Shown here piece after piece: positions 13,339 through 24,594 of a DNA stretch of 64,000 bases. Position 1 is the first letter of the stretch, and every line of letters begins with the position of its first letter. Position numbers and translations under genes: made by a program. Below the pieces are notes generated by a model. That model did no database searches. It was not told the DNA's origin and saw only the letters and a program-made list of their open reading frames with translations. Where the stretch lies: positions 129,532,151-129,596,150 of the forward strand of contig OU015498.1 in the NCBI GenBank assembly GCA_907164885.2, in the 5' to 3' direction. Source of the stretch: Dolomedes plantarius. Taxonomy: Eukaryota > Arthropoda > Arachnida > Araneae > Dolomedidae.

Positions 13339-13401
13339 TTGTGGATTAATTTCAACGAACTTGTAATCAATCTTTAATGGCGCCTTTTCAATCACGTGCA
13401 A
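13339..13401 (-). CDS. Candidate coding exon of an unknown gene
   Basis: Minus strand: after GACATTCAG, 63 nt are open in phase 0, reading LHVIEKAPLKIDYKF and VEINPQ, followed by a consensus donor GTAAGT. The region is richer in G+C than its surroundings and contains CACGTG and GGCGCC. The pyrimidine tract before the acceptor is weak, so the true start may differ; an in-frame TGA lies just upstream. Downstream on the same strand lie the splice-bounded blocks at 11.3 and 8.8 kb and the terminal exon at 5.8 kb. Product unknown. Confidence 0.3.
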
Positions 13402-14262
13402 CTGAATGTCCAATCAGATGACACTAGTGCATTGTAGTATGACGAGGCGAAAAAAAAGATGGTTTGAAATTTCATTATGCTATAGCTTTCAAAAGCTGCC
13501 TTTTGGTATTGAATATAAAATTTTATTGCTCTACTGAAATATTTTTCAGGTGCTTCAAAATAGATATTTTTGTGAAAAGAGATAAAATTCTTTTTTTCTG
13601 TTTATTTTATGGTATATTAAATTAATAATATATATTTTTTGTAAATAAAATATTCAAAATATTTTTACAAGAAACTTAGGTATTTCTAAGTATTTCTAAT
13701 TTTTAGATGTCATTACAGAACAACTGATTTTGTAGAATTTCGCAATTTTCATCATCTTAATTTTACAGTAGTATATTCTTATAATACACATTGGAATGAA
13801 AAAAACAATTTTTAATTAACGGACCTTAGTTAAAATAAACAAATCACATTTATTTAGAAAAATATTAATGTAATGTCTTTAAAGGCAAAGTGTTATTTTG
13901 AAATAAACATTCATATTTTTCAAAAGTCCATAGTAATCATACATGGTTTGCTTTACTTATTTCACTGACACATTGAATTGCTTTCTGTTTGTCATCAGAA
14001 ATATGCCTCTTCATAGGAAGTCCTGTTACTTTAACATCATTCCATTCAATCATATCAATATAATCCTTGGCATCAAAGTTTATACGTTGAAATAAAAACT
14101 TTTTGATGCCACCTTCATTTTCAGCCCTTGCTTTTAGATTCCGGGGTAATCCAAGCTCTCTCTTACATGACTGCGATCATCTGATATCATACAAAGGACG
14201 AGATTTTCAGAAGCAGATTTCTGGCACTGGAAAATGTATATAAGATAGCATAATAGCATTTT

Positions 14263-15345
14263 TCAATGACAACAACCAGAATTTAAGCATTACTGTAATT
14301 GGAATGGGTGGAACTGCCGTGAACACTGGATTGAATAATGATGTGGTTCGTTTATTTGAAAAGGAATTAAGAAGGCCACTGCAGTGGTTGATTTGTCTAT
14401 TTCATGGAAATGAACTGCGCCTACGTCCTAATTTGGAGGAGAAATAGGTAAACAACTAGAAAACTGCTATGAACTTCCAGTAATTGAATTATCACCTATT
14501 GAAAATGGCATTCCATTACTAGAAATTAAGGATGATTTAAGTGTGGACCCAAAATATTTGTTAGAAATGTCTAATGCAATCTCTGTTGGAAGGTGCTCTT
14601 CTGATTTGTCTATGAGAAAACCAGGAAAACTTTGTTATTCATGATAGCTTACATTAGCAAACCGAATACTTCACTTGTATGTGGGAACAGAATGTACTGC
14701 AAAAAAAATCTCCGAATACTGACTGAGTACATTTTGTAAGTATATGCATCTGTTTCGTTTCACATAAAGCGGAAACTATCTTATATCCATGGATCGAAGC
14801 ACTTGTGGAAACTTGTAAGCTATTCACGTTACCTCCATCAGACTCTTAAAAATGTAATTGACCCAGTCATTCAAAGAAATTCGTACTTTGCTGCTTCTGA
14901 AAATCTCCTCCTATGTATGATATCAGTTGATCGCAGCCACGTAAGACAGCTTGGATTACGCCGGATTCTAAAAGCAAGGACTGAAAAATGAAGGGGGCAT
15001 TGGAAAGTTTTAAGTTCAACGTATAAACTTTGATGCCAAGGATTATATTGATATGATTGTACGTAAAGATGTTAAAGTAACAGAACGAGGCATATTTCTG
15101 ATTATAAACTAGGAAGCAAAATAATCTGATCAGGAGAGTCAACGTACTGACTTCAGCAATTTTCCATGTCACACACAAGCAGTAGAAAGGATTGTTAAAT
15201 TCGTTACCGAGTCACCCTTACCCGTCCGTGGCACTTCTGCAAGAGTTGCATTGATAAAAACGAAAATACATTCTCAAAAGATAATGCCAAAATTTAATAA
15301 TAAAAAACAAAACAAAACACAATTCAATGTGTCAGTGAAATAAGT
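14263..15345 (+). pseudogene. Transposase-like gene of an unassigned repeated family, decayed copy A
   Basis: Fragments line up in order with the better copy at 39.9-41.5 kb. First comes a VIG.GGTAVNTG segment and RRPLQWLICLFHGNELRLR. After a frameshift comes GEIGKQLENCYELPV, ending in PGKL. Then RYL...VIDPVIQRNSYF and HVRQLGLRRILKAR, and finally HTQAVERIVKFVTES with a short tail. Several frameshifts and stops separate the parts. Proteins of this kind are highly repeated in some arachnid and aphid genomes as far as I recall, but I cannot name the superfamily. Part of its 3' half is also present in inverted orientation at 13.9-14.2 kb. Confidence 0.65.
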
Positions 15346-15411
15346 AATGGAAACCATGTGTGATTACTATGGACTTTTGAAAAACATGAATTTCTTTTTT
15401 TCAAAATAACG

Positions 15412-16690
15412 TTTAACATCCCCAATCTCAAAGAACTTTTTAATCTTATGCACAGTAAGTGTGCGTTTAAATTTTCTTCTACACCCACTTTTGATTATAT
15501 TCCTAAATCTGAAAAAGTTAAACCTCTGAATCAGGCTGATGAGCTTAAAGCAGGGTGTTTAACCTTTTGCAGCATCTGGGCCACATGGTAAATTTTTTCA
15601 AGGCAGGCGGGCCGCATAAAAAAGTCAACTACATTCAAAAGTTTAGTTTTATTATGAAAATGAAAAATACATTGTATATGTAATGTATAAAATATTATAA
15701 TCTTGGTATGCAATGTGATGTGGTAATTTTGAACGAAATCGAACATAATGTGATTTTTTAAATTTGGGTTAGTCTAAAGCGAATTGCTCTCGACTCTAAC
15801 TTAACTAGCATTAATGATCGAATCAATCTCTCTAACCAATTTTCTATCCTAGGAAACTGTCGTAATCCGGAGGAAAGAAATTCCCGCTGCTAATGATGAA
15901 TTTCCTGTTAGGCGGGAAACCAAACCTGAGCCATGTTTTTTTTTTAATGGCGGAAGGGTAAAAAGATACCCTCAAGAAAATGTACAACCTAGTCAAAATT
16001 CAATATCCCAAATCAATTTCATGAAACTTTCTCAAAATCTTATCTGAAAACATTACTGCAATTGGATTAATATCGGACCTTTCAAAATTACTTAATTTAC
16101 TTACGCATTGAATTTTTTTGGAAAAAAAATCCCAAAACCGAACGACGACTTAAAAATTAAAAATTTATGTTCCGATCTTAATATTTCAAATCTTACCCAG
16201 TCCATTAATTGTTCACAGGTTAATTCTGATAGTGTTATTCTGATAGTGTGGTTTCTGATAGTGTTTAACATTTTTCCTTTATTTTTCTGTTCCATGCGAG
16301 GCAGTTTCCTCTTATTGAAGTTCCACACTTGATACCCTATCAGGGAATGCTGGTGTGGGGCGTTCGTTTTTGCTTCCCATACTTCAGCCCTCGATTCGAT
16401 CCTGCAAAGTGCAGTTCTGTTATCTGTACTCACGGATGTTCAAACCTGCCAATTTAATTTATTAAATATAACTTACTTATTATTTTAAACTTAATTGCCT
16501 TATTTTTTATTTCTAACATTTATTTAAACTAATTTTTTTGCCTTTTTTTTTTCTTATTGTAAATATTATTTCTCGTATCCTGATTCAATTACAAAAAAAA
16601 ACAATGTAATATATATTCTTCAATGTACGTACTGAGGATAAAGGGTCTTATTTTTTGATATTTTTTGGTGTCTCATGACATCTACTGTCT
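15412..16690. mobile_element. Insertion inside the right arm, partly hAT-like
   Basis: This stretch is absent from the left arm, so it arrived later. At 15551 it contains CAGGGTGTTTAACC followed by a CATCTGGGCCACATGG block, a style common to ends of non-autonomous hAT elements. A matching opposite end was not found. The segment 16200-16435 contains three copies of TTCTGATAGTGT and a GC-richer stretch with no recognisable product. Confidence 0.4.
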
Positions 16691-17151
16691 ATGTCTCTGA
16701 CATTACATTACATTAATATTTTTCTAAATATGTGTGATTTGTTTATTTTAACTAAGGTCTGTAAATTTAAAATTCTTTTTCTTTCATTCAAATTTGTATT
16801 ATAAGAATATGTTACTGTAAAATTAATACGATGAAATTCGAGAAAAAATTCTACAAAATCAGTTGTTTTATAATGGCATCTAACAATTAGAAATACTTAG
16901 AATATGTAAATTTCCTGAAAAATATATTTTGAATATTTTATCTACAAAAATATATATTATTATTTTAATATACTATAGAAGAAATTTAAAAAAATACAAA
17001 TTTTATCACTATTTCCTCTCTTATAAATAAAGAGTGGTGAAACAAGGACCCATTTTTAAGTAGATATTTAATTTCTCCAGTAATATATAAAATTGAAACT
17101 AATTTTCATCTGTTTTTATAAGCTTCTAGGGAGTTAAAAACATACACACAG

Positions 17152-17281
17152 AATACAATCTTTACATACAAGGAAAATTATGTGAATTTTCACATAATAC
17201 AATTATACAATTTCACATAATACTTTTCACATAATACAATCTTTACATACAAGGAAAATTATGGGAATTTTCCGCGTAAAA
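17152..17281 (+). repeat. 39-bp direct repeat
   Basis: ACAATCTTTACATACAAGG plus AAAATTAT.. occurs at about 17152-17192 and again at 17237-17277, with further CACATAATAC repeats between them. Confidence 0.85.
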
Positions 17282-17383
17282 GAAGTTTCACAACAATGAA
17301 ATAAATATTTTTGAAAAGTCTGTTAAATTTAATCTTCGCCTTCCCTTTCAAATCCATAATTCTGATGCAGATATCTGTTACTT

Positions 17384-17611
17384 ATGGTTACGAATCGGAG
17401 GTACAGTTCCGGGACGATGCAGGGTAAACGATTTCGGTGCGATTCATATCAACCCATAACAGGCCCTGAAACACGTAAACGGAAAGCGTTTCCCCTTCGG
17501 AGGTTCGTAAACAACCCGCCAGTGGCCCGACAAAATTCTCCCGTACTTGTCGTTCAACCGGTGCCTCCAGCACTGGCCCGATAAGCTGCCGTCAGTCCTG
17601 TGTTTGTTGGG
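17384..17611 (+). repeat. GC-rich repeat end joined to (TA)n, second example
   Basis: Moderately GC-rich, ending CCTGTGTTTGTTGGG then (TA)n. The final 13 bases match the minus-strand end at 4535. It could be the 3' end of a LINE-like element. Open frames here overlap on both strands and show no known domain. Confidence 0.4.
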
Positions 17612-17622
17612 TATATATATAA

Positions 17623-17674
<52 letters not shown>
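17612..17674. repeat. (TA)n microsatellite
   Basis: About 60 bp of TA with two TAAA interruptions, lying between the GC-rich repeat end and the MITE at 17.68 kb. Confidence 0.95.
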
Positions 17675-17682
17675 TAGCATTA

Positions 17683-18348
17683 TTGCCCGGGTAGATAATG
17701 AGAATATAAAATTTTTCATGCATTCCATTAAAAAAATACTGGGCTGCACCCCCCGCTCATCAAGTTCATCTGGCCAGACAGAATGCGCTTAGCGCGTTTC
17801 TGCTGAAATGATGTACAAACAATAAGAAAGAAAGAAACTTTGAGCCTGCGAACCTTCGTCTTATTATATGTCTGATTTTATTGAGAATTAATAACACAGT
17901 TTTGCGTGATTCGCAGGTTTGGATTCAATAAGTTTACTGTTTAATGATATTTGTTAGATACTATTTAATTAGATTTAATTAGATTTGTTTGATCCACTGT
18001 TTAATTAGAAATAAGTTTCATAATTTACATTTGCTTTTATTTTTATTTTTCCCTTAAAAACGCAGTTTTTTCCACATCACCCAAGAGACACACTTTTTTC
18101 CACATCACCCAAGAGGTAAAATGTAAGGTGCGTTATTCCCTTTATTTAATCAAAGTAGGGCGGGATTCCGCATGAAGCCTAGGCTCAAAGTTTCTTTCTT
18201 TCTTATTGTTTATATCATTTCAGTAGAAACGCGCTAACCGCATTCTGTCTGGCCAAATGAACTTGAGGAGCGAGGGGTGCAGCCCAGTATTTTTTTGATG
18301 GAATGCATGAAAAATTTTATATCTATATATCTACCCGGGCAACGCCGG
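17683..18348. mobile_element. MITE-like element with about 165-bp terminal inverted repeats
   Basis: 17683-17850 and 18183-18348 are inverted copies (GCCCGGGTAGATA at the outer ends; GGCCAGACAGAATGCG and GAAAGAAAGAAACTTTGAG inside). The right end carries an extra CGGCGTTGCCC-type duplication of the terminal motif. The inner 330 bp hold no transposase, only a tandem 23-bp duplication (about 18066-18112). It is non-autonomous; the superfamily is not clear from the ends. Confidence 0.75.
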
Positions 18349-18765
18349 GCAATCATTCTTTAAAAATAATTTCATTAATTTTCTTATGCATTAATATAAC
18401 TAATCGACTAATAGTTCGGAATGAAAGTTATTTGCCGTTATGTTTCTCTGTTTAAAGAGCTTTTCATCCCACTGCTTAAAAAAACCCCAAAACTCTAAAA
18501 GATTTATCTTATATGATTTCACGGAATAAGTAATTCAAATACATATCGTATGTTAACTCTGTTTCGTGAACTTAGGGGAAAAAGCCTGTAGAACTCTTAA
18601 ACTTCTTCCCATTTATGATCCTCAAACGATTAATATATTTAGATCAACAGATGGCTTCCAAAAACTGGCCATCGGACAGAACTTAACTTTTCTTTTTTTT
18701 TCTTCCCTTTTTTTCCACACTTTATTAAGTGCTATAAGTTTGAATGCCATTGTCTAAAATTGCTA

Positions 18766-19123
18766 AAGCAGTGGTTCTTAACCTTTTTAGACCCACGATT
18801 CCACTAAACGTAAGAAAAATAAAATAAACACTACGTCTCCCCGTCACCCCCAGACCAACCCTCTTCTACCGCGCTGATATTTGACTGATAACGCAGCTGG
18901 TTGTGGTAGAGGGGCTGTATCCACATTTAAGTGGTACGCGCACCTCTTACGGGCACAAAAAATCATAAAAAAAATCGATTTTAAAAAAGCTAATTGAGCC
19001 CCAGATTTCGTTTTTGCTGCGTTAACTTTCTCGGGTCCTAAACATTAACTGTGACGAATTTGGTCTCGGTGGGTGAAACAGCCTATGATTCTATAGTGGA
19101 CAAACAAACAAACAGATGAGCTC

Positions 19124-19126
<3 letters not shown>
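18766..19126. other. hAT-like end and repeat tail, no gene
   Basis: CAGTGGTTCTTAACC at 18769 resembles the start of many non-autonomous hAT elements. Farther right, 19060-19126 (GTCTCGGTGGGTGAAACAG...GACAAACAAACAAACAG) is the style of repeat tail that often precedes TA microsatellites. Neither element can be bounded. Confidence 0.3.

Positions 19127-19186
<60 letters not shown>
19127..19186. repeat. (TA)n microsatellite
   Basis: About 60 bp of pure TA directly after the AACAAACAG-rich repeat tail. Confidence 0.95.
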
Positions 19187-19190
<4 letters not shown>

Positions 19191-19247
19191 CGAATTTCTT
19201 CGTGTTATTTTGCAGCAATCGGTTAATTTCAAATTGTAACACTGAAA

Positions 19248-20277
19248 ATGAGTAACCACCAACGTTCAGATGATGAAATGAGGAGGCAAAATGTCGGGAG
19301 GCTAGCAGCAGGCCAATCTCAAGTCCAAATTTGTAGGGAGTTCAATTTAACGCCCGGCGTCGTGTAACTTATGGAAACAGTTCCAGGATACCGGATCCAT
19401 CAAGAGAAAGCCTGGGCGAGGTCGTCCAAGAGCCACGATGGGCAGTGATGATCGCCATTTGTCTATTATAGCGAGGCGTAACAGGGGTGCTACAGCTTCT
19501 CAACTCTCTCGTGACTTGTATGCAGCCACAGGAACCCGTGTATCAAGGGTGACTGCTTCCAAAAGACTTCATGAGAGAGGGTTGTTTGCAAGAAGACCTG
19601 CTGTTTGCGTCCAGCTCACTTCTACGAACAGGAGAATCCATTTATCATGGGGCAGAGAGCATAGACATTGGAGTATGGATCAATGGGCGACCGTTCTCTT
19701 CACTAATGAGTCCCGGTTCAGCCTAAAAACCGATTCTCGCCGTACGTTCATAAGGAGAGAACCAGGGACCCGCTACCTACCCTCCAATGTCCTCGAAATC
19801 GACCATTATGGCGGAGGATGTTTAATGGCCTGGGCATGCATCATGTTGGATGGCCGCACAGCTCTCCATGTCTTTCAAAGAGGGACTGTGACTGGTGTGA
19901 GGGATAGGGATGAGGTATTTGAGCCCTATGTTTTCCCTTTAAGGGGTGCAGTTGGCCCTGAGTTAATTTTAATGGACGATAATGCGAGGCCACATAGAGC
20001 TCTTCTGGTTGACGAATTTCTAGAGAGTGAGGATATTCGCCGGATGGAATGGCCAGCCAGATCTCCAGACCTTAACCCTATAGAGCATGTCTGGGACGTT
20101 CTGGGGAGGGCAATTGCAACTCGCAATCCCACTCCGAGAACCATCTAGGGAATGAAAACAGCGTTGCTGAACGAGTGGGACCAATTGCCACAGGAAATGA
20201 TAAACTGCCTTATTTCAAGTATGAAATCACGCTGCGATACCTGTATATCTGTAAGAGGGGACCCTACCCCCTATTAA
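19248..20277 (+). pseudogene. Tc1-like transposase (DD34E type), inactivated
   Basis: A reading from ATG 19248 gives an N-terminal helix-turn-helix (RRQNVGRLAAGQSQ), then a frameshift near 19365. The main frame continues from LWKQFQ and KPGRGRPR through a second DNA-binding region to the catalytic core. The first catalytic motif reads FTNESRF, with Asn where Tc1 transposases have Asp. The second (MDDNARPH) and third (SPDLNPIEHVWD) are present with 34 residues between D and E. TAG at 20146 interrupts the C-terminus, which stays recognisable to TAA at 20275-20277. Three independent lesions make it a pseudogene. Clear terminal repeats were not found. Confidence 0.93.
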
Positions 20278-20483
20278 CCCATCTATTAACCCATTTTTTT
20301 TGTTTATACTGCAACATCTGTTTCATACCTTCCGACTCCAACGAGTGTTACGCACGATCATGCGTGTGTATTACAATTATTGAATGGTCATTTGTTTTGT
20401 ATTGTATCAATGTATGTACATATCAAATTGCATTAAAATCGGTACAGTAGTTCTAGAGATAATCTACTTCCGAGTAGTGATCG

Positions 20484-20527
20484 GAAGTCTTCAAATTCTC
20501 TTCGATGAAGTCTTCAAATTCTCTTCA
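20484..20527 (+). repeat. Tandem 21-bp duplication
   Basis: GAAGTCTTCAAATTCTCTTC occurs twice in succession, once interrupted by GAT. Confidence 0.85.
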
Positions 20528-20548
20528 TTTCTTACACCAGTGTTTATA

Positions 20549-20551
<3 letters not shown>

Positions 20552-20611
<60 letters not shown>
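20552..20611. repeat. Compound (TA)n(TG)n microsatellite
   Basis: About 30 bp TA followed by about 30 bp TG. Confidence 0.97.
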
Positions 20612-20613
<2 letters not shown>

Positions 20614-21053
20614 GTAATATCGTAAATAGTATGCCCTCCATTCTAGTATTTAAAGTCCCTTTCCTAAATCCAATCTCCAGTAATATTAATTTATCGCTTT
20701 AAAACCCTTAACCCCAGAACTTCCCATGAATCTCATGCCTTTGCATTTCTACACGTATATATGTTCGGGTTCAGGAGTGGGTTAGCATCGCGAGACCCAA
20801 AATCTGCTGACCCTACAAATAATATTTACATGTCTACCTCGCCATCGCGCTTAATGTTGAAAGGTGATATTTACTTCCGAGCTGTTCTTCTGAAATGAAC
20901 GGATGTACTTTTGTCGCTTTAATAAACGATTCGGCCAGATTGCACCAAAATTTTATTCCTTTCGGGCCAAGTCTAGCTCCAGCCATTTAAATATGAGGTA
21001 GTTTTCCTTTTCAGGTTATATTTTAAGGACGTGATGTAATGGGTATATTACTT

Positions 21054-21117
21054 ACACACACACACACACACAGACACACACACAAACACACAAACACACA
21101 CACACACACACACATAC

Positions 21118-21187
<70 letters not shown>
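21054..21187. repeat. Compound (CA)n(TA)n microsatellite
   Basis: CA repeats with GA/AA interruptions followed by about 60 bp of TA. It abuts the dispersed repeat at 21189. Confidence 0.97.
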
Positions 21188-21188
21188 G

Positions 21189-21355
21189 TCAAAATTTTGA
21201 CGTATTTTGGTACTTTTCATTATAACTGTTTACTGCTTGCCCAAGCGATGCATACTGGGTTTGGCGCGTTGCCAAAATTATAACTCGTGATGCAGGACAT
21301 CTGAAATTTTGCTTTCCGGAGGACCGTTATGGAGGAACGTAATCCTACGCTAAAA
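21189..21355 (+). repeat. Dispersed repeat, copy 1 of 2
   Basis: Starts with the palindrome TCAAAATTTTGA and includes ACTGGGTTTGGC, AATTATAACTCGTG and TTTGCTTTCCGGAGGACC. A copy in the same orientation lies at 57454-57627. Both copies directly follow a microsatellite, which suggests the tract belongs to the element. Class unknown. Confidence 0.85.
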
Positions 21356-21498
21356 TTATGCATGTAACGTTAATTTCATTTTATCATATGTACATAATAC
21401 CCCCCGTGAGTGTCATGAACTATAAACGAATCGATATCTTGAAATCTAACAAAAATTAAGGTCATTATATGAAATGACATATAAAATTTCAGTCATTT

Positions 21499-21849
21499 CT
21501 GTTGTTGTTGTTTATCTTACTTGGCCGATAGGTACATCAGACCAAGTCCATATAGGCTAAGTGGCAGAGGGGGCAGCTCCTCTTTTAATTAGCACCACAT
21601 GGGTCGGATCCCTACTTGGCTACGAACCGGTGCCGTAATTTCGAACCGAGTCAAGTGACAGGACCGCTGCACTTGACCCCACACCTCCAGGGGTAAATTT
21701 GAGAACTTGGAGGACATTGCAGCCACGGCAGATTTTTCGTGCACCAGCTGCCTTTAGTGTACACGGCGGTGGATTTATCAGCGACGAGCATCGAACCAGT
21801 GACGTTCAGATCACTGGCTCGCTGCCATTTCCAACTGGGTCACCGCGCT
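21499..21849 (-). mobile_element. tRNA-derived SINE, copy 1
   Basis: Read on the minus strand, the head has a Pol III box A (GGTGACCCAGTTGG) and box B (GGTTCGATGCT) about 35 bp apart. A shared body follows, ending in (AAC)n. The insertion is bracketed by a 9-bp target duplication CAGTCATTT at 21490-21498 and 21850-21858. A homologous copy is at 60401-60752. SINEs encode no protein and depend on a LINE partner. Confidence 0.88.
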
Positions 21850-22313
21850 CAGTCATTTGTCATGACATCTATAGCTATAAATAAAAAGTAATGTATCTAG
21901 AGCCTAATCTGTTGTGTATGACATTCTGAGAATTATGGAAAACATACCTGGAAAATTTCATAGACATATCATAATAATCATTTGAGTGATGACAATAGTC
22001 CTATGCGTTTTTGGTGAAAAATAAGTTCTTCGGTAAAAGCAAGTCAAGAAATTCATTTGTATTGAAATGGACTACTTCTGCTCTTCTTTAAATCGCTTTC
22101 ATTTCATTTCTAATGATCTTACAGAAAAAAATAAAACCCGAATCCTCGTCGATTTAGATATAAAAATATACATTAAGTAACAGGAATTTAAAAAAAAACT
22201 CGGAATTATCATCGAAATCGACGTTTTAAACGTAGTCGGATACTTTAATCCAGCAACTTTAGCGCAATACCAAAATATAATTCAGTCATACTTTCAGCGA
22301 CATATGGGATATA

Positions 22314-23138
22314 CTTAGCTCATCCAGAAAGTAAGTTCCATTTGGGTATTAAAAAAGATTAGCACTTTGTTTTCATTTATATTTTATTACATAAAAATCT
22401 ACACATCTTAAACCACTTTTCGACATAGTATTCACCATGCGAATTAAGGCATGTGTCATATCTTGGCACTAATTGAAACACACCCGCTTCGTAGAATTCG
22501 GCCGCCTGGGACCTCAACCAGTTCTGGACGTTTATATTGATCTCATTATCACTTGCAAAGTGCTGACTGGCAAGAAATTTCTTGAGATGAGAAAACAAAT
22601 GGAAGTCGGATGGAGCTAGGTCCGGACTATAAGGAGGGTGACAGAATTGTTCCCAGCAAAATGAATCAGCTAGCCTCGTCCTTACGCGTGCGGTATGTGG
22701 GCGCGCGTTATCATGCACGTACACAATACCAGAAGTCAGTAGTCCAAGCCTTTTGTTCTGTATCGCGAGCCGTAACTTTTCCAATGTCTCACAGTAAGCT
22801 GTTGTGCCTTGTTCCATCCATTCCACTAACAAAATTTCTTGCCAGTCCCAAAAGACGGTGCACATGTTTTTCTTGGTCAGACGATAAATTTCACAAGGTC
22901 GAACATTTCTCGTATTAAGAAACTTTATAACGACTCTTATTTCACAGCTGGCGGGCCGATCGATTGTTTTAAACATGATTACCAGCAAACTATGACTTCA
23001 AAAGTTAACGTAATCAAACAAAATGGCTAAGCTAATTCGTTCTCGAGTTGAAGTATGTAACTACGCATGCGCAACCCTCGTGCTGTCAGATGCGCGGGAG
23101 ATATGCGCAAACGGTACTTACTTTCTGGATGAGCTAAG
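22314..23138 (-). mobile_element. Internally deleted mariner element
   Basis: Inverted ends CTTAGCTCATCCAGAAAGTAAG..C at both borders, flanked by TA on each side (22312-22313 and 23139-23140). At 825 bp it is well short of the roughly 1.3 kb of a complete mariner. The single frame inside lacks the middle of the transposase. Confidence 0.93.
22377..22988 (-). pseudogene. Mariner transposase with internal deletion (DD34D family)
   Basis: 203 codons. The N-terminus keeps the helix-turn-helix start (FKTIDRPASCEIRVVIKFL). It then jumps directly to the catalytic half (TVFWDWQEILLVEWM, GTTAYCETL). Second and third catalytic Asp are present (VHDNARPHTA and YSPDLAPSDFHLF) with 34 residues between them. 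The region with the first catalytic Asp is deleted, so the protein cannot cleave DNA. The frame nevertheless stays open across the deletion, so a shortened DNA-binding protein could be made. Terminal repeats flank it on both sides. Confidence 0.92.
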
Positions 23139-23668
23139 TACATTAATCCCATAAGCAAATTTCAAAAATCTATATTGGTTTTTACTTACTATGGTTCTTA
23201 GCAATGGCGGAGGCATTGGCTATTTTGTTTACCATGCATTCTCGTATCTGCGAATTTTTTCCGAAGCAATCGCCGTAGGTTAAACGTGATTAATTATGCA
23301 TGCGTTTTTCTGGGCACGCGTAACCTGCGGCGCATGCTCCGTGGGAGCATCTGATTGTATATATGGAACGCGTTTTTCTACTTTCCAGCCAAACCAGAGC
23401 AGAGCAGTTCAACGACGTTCCGGAGCTACCGACGCGCCTATAAATTATGTCAAAGGCAGCAAATCTTGTCTCCACTTTTAAATAATTTTAAATAAAAGTA
23501 GTTAGATGCTCATTCGCCTGGTCTTCATTATTCGTTCTCACCTCAGCTTTGCTACACCCTTTTTTTTTAGAGGAAGTAAGTTACGCCTCATGTAACAATG
23601 GTCACTAAATTAAGTCAAGAATAAAATGTAGTAGAGATAATAAATTTCGGGACAAAAAAAATAGAATA
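23139..23668. other. Intergenic, nothing recognised
   Basis: Part of 23200-23480 is GC-richer, with overlapping short frames on both strands and no splice or domain support. Confidence 0.4.
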
Positions 23669-24590
23669 CAGTCGAACCCCGTTATAACGAACTTCAAGGG
23701 ACCAAAGGTTTTGTTCGTTATATCCGAACCATTAAGAAAAATGTTAGAGTTAACAAAATGTATAACTCCTTAGTTGCTATGTGTATTCAAGAATGATATA
23801 TTAAACAGATAAAATCTGTTAAAAATTATCATTAATGAATTAAATTGACTAAAATCGATTACATTAAGCTGGCACAATACTAATTAAATTAACTAAAAAT
23901 GACAACAAATGGAAATAAATTCATTTTACCTTCAATTGTTGCTCGCCGTTTTGATACAGAAATATTCGGTAATCTTCTGCTGTCGTGATGCCGATTTCAA
24001 AAACATTTTATAAATTTCTTTGTCCAATACATCAAATAACTCCACTCTTTCTTCCACTGTTTGTGTGAACAAACACTTATTAATTACACGCAGCACTGCT
24101 TTAGCAGATGGGATGGTGGGGATTTCGTCATTTATGTGCTCCTAATCAGCATCAGATGCAAAATCTTCGATTTCAGAATGATTCCTTTTAATTTCTTCCA
24201 CAATATCTTCATCAGTCGGATTTTCACATGTAATGACTTCATCATCACATGTTTCGAACAACTGCATGTCATAATCTGAGAATGATGAAATTTTGTGCTT
24301 TTCTATCCACATCGCAAGAGGTAAATCTTCATCATCTTCTTCTTCAACATTCTTTGCTTCTTCGTCATTCGTCGTATCTTCAACATTCTTAAAAAGTTTA
24401 AAAATTTTTTAAAAATTCAGTAGTCGACTGAAAAAATTGTTCGTTATAGTCGATTCTTAAGGTTTCGGAGGTTCGCTATAAAAGAATAAATGAACATTAA
24501 ATACAATAGGATAACGGCAGAACCAAAATTTTCGTTCGTTTTATCCATGAGTTCGTTAAATACCGGGTTCGCTATAACCGGGTTCGACTG
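23669..24590 (-). mobile_element. Pogo/Tigger-like deletion derivative, copy 1
   Basis: Ends CAGTCGAACCCCGTTATAACG and its inverted partner (GGTTATAGCGAACCC...) are flanked by TA dinucleotides (23667-23668, 24591-24592). The minus strand keeps the C-terminal part of a pogo-type transposase: an acidic stretch (DEDLPLAMWIEKHK, NPTDEDIVEEI) and a basic tail of the RQQKITEYF type, from about 24350 to the stop at 23932, with one in-frame stop. The DNA-binding and catalytic parts are gone. A shorter sister copy is at 61757-62532. Confidence 0.88.
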
Positions 24591-24594
24591 TATA

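Larger units (their letters stand above)
13575..17015. repeat. Very long inverted repeat built from a transposon, right arm interrupted
   Basis: The left arm 13575-14217, reverse-complemented, matches 14890-15411 and then 16690-17015. The match runs through transposon coding sequence (GTATGATATCAG, CAACGTATAAACTTTGATGCC) and out into flanking AT-rich DNA. The right arm is split by about 1.28 kb of unrelated sequence (15412-16690). The unpaired centre is about 670 bp. It could be an inverted duplication of an element or an element with unusually long inverted ends. Confidence 0.8.

Noticed and set aside
16101..16433. 110-codon minus-strand frame with an overlapping 74-codon plus-strand frame
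   Set aside because: Lies in inserted repeat DNA, both strands are open, no recognisable domain or splice sites.
22610..22918. 102-codon plus-strand frame
   Set aside because: Antisense shadow of the mariner transposase.
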